DNA of 48,954 nucleotides from Paenibacillus terricola (GTDB lineage: Bacteria > Bacillota > Bacilli > Paenibacillales > Paenibacillaceae). Position 1 is the stretch's first letter. Each line of letters begins with the position of its first letter. Below are positions 43,733 to 48,954 of this stretch, one piece after another. The notes under the pieces were generated by a model. The model ran no database searches, had not been told where the DNA came from, and saw only the letters and a program-made list of their open reading frames with translations. The translations under genes and the position numbers were made by a program. The stretch spans positions 628,543-677,496 of the forward strand of contig NZ_JACXZA010000004.1 of NCBI RefSeq assembly GCF_014779765.1, read 5' to 3'.

Positions 43733-46135
43733 ATGTTTAATTCCGTTAATATCGATGCAGCGGTTCAGAAACTCAATCCGCAGCAGCGGGAAGCCGTGCA
43801 GGCGACAGATGGACCGCTGCTCATTATGGCAGGAGCGGGCAGCGGCAAGACGCGCGTTCTGACGCATCGTATTGCATATTTAATTGAGAAGAAGCGGGTT
43901 GCGCCATGGAGCATTCTCGCCATTACCTTTACGAATAAAGCGGCTCGTGAAATGCAGGATCGAGTAGGGAAGTTGGTTGGCCCGTCCGGCAGCGACATCT
44001 GGGTTTCAACCTTCCACTCGATGTGCGTGCGGATTCTGCGCCGCGACATTAGCCGGATTGGATTTACGACGAGCTTCTCGATTCTTGACTCGGCGGATCA
44101 ACTTTCCGTCATTCGCAACATTATGAAGGAAAAGAATATTGATACGAAGAAAATCGAGCCGAAAGCCGTTCAAGCTGCAATCTCCAGTGCGAAGAACGAA
44201 CTGCTTACGCCTGAGCGATTCTCAGCCAAAGTGGGCGATTACTTCGAGCAGATTGCGGCGAATGTATATGAACAATATCAGAAGCGGCTTCGCGCGAATA
44301 ACTCGCTCGACTTCGATGATTTGATTATGACGACGATCAAGCTGTTCCAGGAAGAGCCGGATGTCCTAACGTTCTATCAGAACAAGTTCCGCTATCTTCA
44401 CGTTGACGAGTATCAAGATACGAACCGTGCGCAGTACATGCTGTGCCGGATGCTGGCTGACAAGCATCATAACATTTGCGTAGTCGGCGATAGCGACCAG
44501 TCGATCTATCGTTGGCGCGGTGCGGACATCACCAACATTCTTAACTTCGAAGAGGACTATCCAGAGTCGAAGACCATTATGCTCGAGCAGAACTATCGGT
44601 CGACATCGAACATCCTGAATGCGGCGAACGCCGTTATCGGCAATAACGCAGGACGCAAGCCGAAGCGGTTGTGGACGGATCAAGGACCGGGTGAACCGAT
44701 TACTCTTTACCAAGCAGATTCAGAGCATGATGAAGGTTACTTCGTAACGGGCGAGATCGGCAAGCATGTAAAGGAAGGCCGCAAGTATGCCGATCATGCG
44801 ATTTTGTACCGTACGAATGCTCAGTCACGGGTAATCGAGGAAATTTTGATCAAATCGGATATTCCGTATCAAATCGTAGGCGGCATTAAGTTCTATGATC
44901 GCAAAGAGATCAAGGACCTTCTCGCTTACCTGCGGCTTATCTCCAATCCGGATGATGATATCAGCTTGATCCGGATCGTGAATGTACCGAAGCGGGGTAT
45001 CGGTGACACAACCGTTGGCAAGATTGCAGAAGAAGCGGCGCGCCGTGGTATCTCCATGTACGCGTCACTCGGCACACTAGATGAGTTCGGCGGCATCGAG
45101 GTAACAGGCAAGGCGCGTGCGGCGCTTATCCAGTTCCGGGATATGATCGCGAATTTGACGCGGATGGTTGAATACTTGTCCGTAACGGAATTGACCGAGA
45201 AGATTCTCGAGATGTCCGAATACCGTCTGGAACTGCAGCGTGAGAACACGCTCGAGTCGAAGGCGCGCGTCGAGAATATCGAGGAATTCCTGTCCGTAAC
45301 GCTTGAGTTCGAGAAGAATAATGAAGATAAGTCGCTCGTTGCTTTCCTTACCGATCTTGCACTTATTGCAGATATTGATTCGATGAACAAGGATGAAGAG
45401 GACAACGAGCCGCAGGACTCCGTCATTCTGATGACGATGCACAGCGCGAAGGGCTTGGAATTCCCGGTTGTATTCATCATTGGTATGGAGGAGAGCGTCT
45501 TCCCGCACAGCCGTGCGTTTATGGACAACGAGGAACTCGAAGAAGAGAGACGGCTTGCATACGTTGGCATTACACGTGCGGAGAAGAAGCTTTACCTGCT
45601 CTGCGCGCGTATGCGGACGCTGTTCGGACGCACGAACTCGAACTTGCCTTCACGTTTCCTCCAAGAAATTCCGGAGGACGTGAAGACGTTGGCCTCGCCC
45701 GGCCGCACCATTGGCGGTAGCGGCGGGCTTGGCTTCAGCGGAGGCACGGCGGGCGGATGGTCCGCCGTGCGCCGCGGGGGCGCCGCAGCGCCTAATGCCG
45801 GCAGCCCGCAGGGCGGCGGCATCGGCTACCGCGGCGGCGCCCCTGGCACAGGACGCGTCATCTCAGGCGACGCGCCGGCGCCAATCACAAGCGGCGTGCG
45901 CGTGTCGACGCCGCTTGGTTCCGCCGCCGCGGCGGCGGGTGGCGCAGGCGCCGCTTCCGATGGCGCGGCGCGGCAGTTCGCGGCGGGGGACAAGGTCACC
46001 CATGCCAAGTTCGGCGAAGGCGTTGTCGTTGCGGTGAAGGGCACTGACAAGGATACTGAGCTGCAGATCGCTTTCCCGGCGCCAGTTGGGTTGAAGCGGC
46101 TGTTGGCTGCTTTTGCACCAATCACCAAGGTTTAA
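43733..46135 (+). CDS. pcrA: ATP-dependent DNA helicase PcrA (UvrD/Rep family)
   Basis: 800 residues. A 3'-5' SF1 helicase needed for repair, replication restart and rolling-circle plasmid replication. The Q-motif is LNPQQREAV and Walker A AGAGSGKT (33-40). Motif [10 protein letters not shown], motif [16 protein letters not shown], motif IV EQNYRS, motif [11 protein letters not shown] and motif [11 protein letters not shown] are all present. The C-terminal linker (about 656-745) is a Gly/Ala-rich low-complexity stretch coded by very GC-rich DNA, before the final HAKFGEGVV Tudor-like domain that binds RNA polymerase. AAGGAG precedes the ATG by 9 nt. Confidence 0.97.
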   Translation: MFNSVNIDAAVQKLNPQQREAVQATDGPLLIMAGAGSGKTRVLTHRIAYLIEKKRVAPWSILAITFTNKAAREMQDRVGKLVGPSGSDIWVSTFHSMCVRILRRDISRIGFTTSFSILDSADQLSVIRNIMKEKNIDTKKIEPKAVQAAISSAKNELLTPERFSAKVGDYFEQIAANVYEQYQKRLRANNSLDFDDLIMTTIKLFQEEPDVLTFYQNKFRYLHVDEYQDTNRAQYMLCRMLADKHHNICVVGDSDQSIYRWRGADITNILNFEEDYPESKTIMLEQNYRSTSNILNAANAVIGNNAGRKPKRLWTDQGPGEPITLYQADSEHDEGYFVTGEIGKHVKEGRKYADHAILYRTNAQSRVIEEILIKSDIPYQIVGGIKFYDRKEIKDLLAYLRLISNPDDDISLIRIVNVPKRGIGDTTVGKIAEEAARRGISMYASLGTLDEFGGIEVTGKARAALIQFRDMIANLTRMVEYLSVTELTEKILEMSEYRLELQRENTLESKARVENIEEFLSVTLEFEKNNEDKSLVAFLTDLALIADIDSMNKDEEDNEPQDSVILMTMHSAKGLEFPVVFIIGMEESVFPHSRAFMDNEELEEERRLAYVGITRAEKKLYLLCARMRTLFGRTNSNLPSRFLQEIPEDVKTLASPGRTIGGSGGLGFSGGTAGGWSAVRRGGAAAPNAGSPQGGGIGYRGGAPGTGRVISGDAPAPITSGVRVSTPLGSAAAAAGGAGAASDGAARQFAAGDKVTHAKFGEGVVVAVKGTDKDTELQIAFPAPVGLKRLLAAFAPITKV

Positions 46136-48241
<2,106 letters not shown>

Positions 48242-48266
48242 ATACCTCTCTATAAGCAATTGATAC

Positions 48267-48320
48267 GAACCGCAGAAACGGGTTAGCGAATAAAGCTGGC
48301 CTGTATCCTGCGGTTCTTTT
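48267..48320 (+). terminator. Terminator after ligA
   Basis: GAACCGCAG pairs perfectly with CTGCGGTTC (9 bp) around a long, partly paired loop, followed by four T then GTT. Confidence 0.75.
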
Positions 48321-48356
48321 GTTATAGAAGTGTTTTCAAATGTATTATTTTACAAG

Positions 48357-48385
48357 TTGTAAATCAGTTTTAGTCGTGGTATATT
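48357..48385 (+). promoter_or_regulatory. rRNA operon promoter, upstream (P1-like)
   Basis: TTGTAA (48357-48362), a 17-nt spacer, TATATT (48380-48385). It lies about 95 nt before the second promoter, the usual tandem arrangement for Firmicute rrn operons. Confidence 0.55.
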
Positions 48386-48451
48386 ATTTCTTGTCGCTTC
48401 GGACGGCGTCGAAAAACAACGAACTTCATCACAATTAAATGAAATAAGTTG

Positions 48452-48480
48452 TTGACACCGAGAACGAAAGCTGATAAAGT
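48452..48480 (+). promoter_or_regulatory. rRNA operon promoter, downstream (P2-like)
   Basis: TTGACA (48452-48457), a 17-nt spacer, TAAAGT (48475-48480). The leader has a TCGCCG/CGGCGA hairpin (about 48491-48509) and the CTTTGAAAACTGAAC stretch typical of rRNA leaders in this group. Confidence 0.7.
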
Positions 48481-48648
48481 ATATAACTGTCGCCGAGACA
48501 AACGGCGATCGACAAGAAAGACAAGTTCTTTGAAAACTGAACATATGGATCACGTCGATCCAAACAAATAAGCAAGTCAGCTTTTAATGAGCTAAACAAG
48601 CACTTCTCGGTGATAATCCGATTCCCTGCGGGAAGACGAATTACACCT

Positions 48649-48954
48649 TTTATGGAGAGTTTGATCCTGGCTCAGGACGAACGCTGGCGGCGTGCCTAAT
48701 ACATGCAAGTCGAGCGGAGAAGTTTGAAAGCTTGCTTTCAAACTGCTTAGCGGCGGACGGGTGAGTAACACGTAGGTAACCTGCCTGTAAGACCGGGATA
48801 ACATTCGGAAACGAATGCTAATACCGGATATGCGATTTCCTCGCATGGGGAGATCGGGAAAGACGGAGCAATCTGTCACTTACAGATGGACCTGCGGCGC
48901 ATTAGCTAGTTGGTGGGGTAACGGCTCACCAAGGCGACGATGCGTAGCCGACCT
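48649..48954 (+). rRNA. 16S ribosomal RNA, 5' part
   Basis: AGAGTTTGATCCTGGCTCAG, the universal position 8-27 segment, starts at 48656, so the mature 5' end is near 48649. It is followed by the conserved GACGAACGCTGGCGGCGTGC and a V1 hairpin with GTTTGAAAGCTTGCTTTCAAAC. GCGGCGGACGGGTGAGTAAC and the CGGAGCAATCTGTCACTTAC region seen in Paenibacillus-type 16S come next. The gene runs off the window end; about 306 of ~1550 nt are present. Confidence 0.97.

Overview
The window reads as chromosomal DNA of an endospore-forming Firmicute of the Paenibacillaceae (Paenibacillus or a close relative). The reasons are the partial 16S rRNA at the right end, strong AGGAGG-type ribosome binding sites, an intact spore-germination receptor operon, a GerQ-type coat protein, and gene order matching the ftsEX-ctpB-minJ-uvrBA and pcrB-pcrA-ligA neighbourhoods of Bacillus. 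Nothing points to a phage, plasmid, complete insertion sequence or CRISPR array.

Layout. 1-5.2 kb: the end of an arginine biosynthesis operon, argD-argF-argG-argH, closed by a good terminator. 5.2-8 kb: a 27-residue holin-like toxin gene, a structured and probably non-coding stretch with a promoter and two terminators, and an ABC-F ATPase that these terminators may attenuate. 8-9.5 kb: a VanW-family envelope protein on the minus strand. 9.9-16 kb: the division and envelope cluster ftsE-ftsX, an M23 murein hydrolase, the S41 protease ctpB and a MinJ-like PDZ membrane protein. 16-22.8 kb: an insertion relative to Bacillus order, made of a dispersed-repeat block, a GH36 alpha-galactosidase and a MarR-MMPL exporter pair. 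23-28 kb: uvrB-uvrA. 28-31 kb: an accessory stretch with a broken vanZ-like gene, a short gerQ-like coat gene, a small membrane protein, another copy of the dispersed repeat and a sugar phosphate isomerase/epimerase. 31.3-37 kb: an HtrA-like protease paired with a stalk-domain exported protein, then a long U32-family protein. 37-42.5 kb: a germination receptor operon in the order B-A-B-C plus a small two-helix protein. 42.6-48.2 kb: pcrB, pcrA, ligA. 48.3-48.95 kb: tandem rRNA promoters and the first ~306 nt of a 16S rRNA gene.

The less ordinary content lies between the genes. One family is a short stem-loop element with three copies, each just upstream of a start codon (argD, the holin-like toxin, pcrB). 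A second, larger modular repeat occurs twice in tandem before the alpha-galactosidase gene and once beside the isomerase gene. A third element is the long structured leader before the ABC-F gene. None matches an RNA class I recognise, and all are stated as hypotheses. All gene calls rest on reading motifs in the translated sequence; no database search was run.
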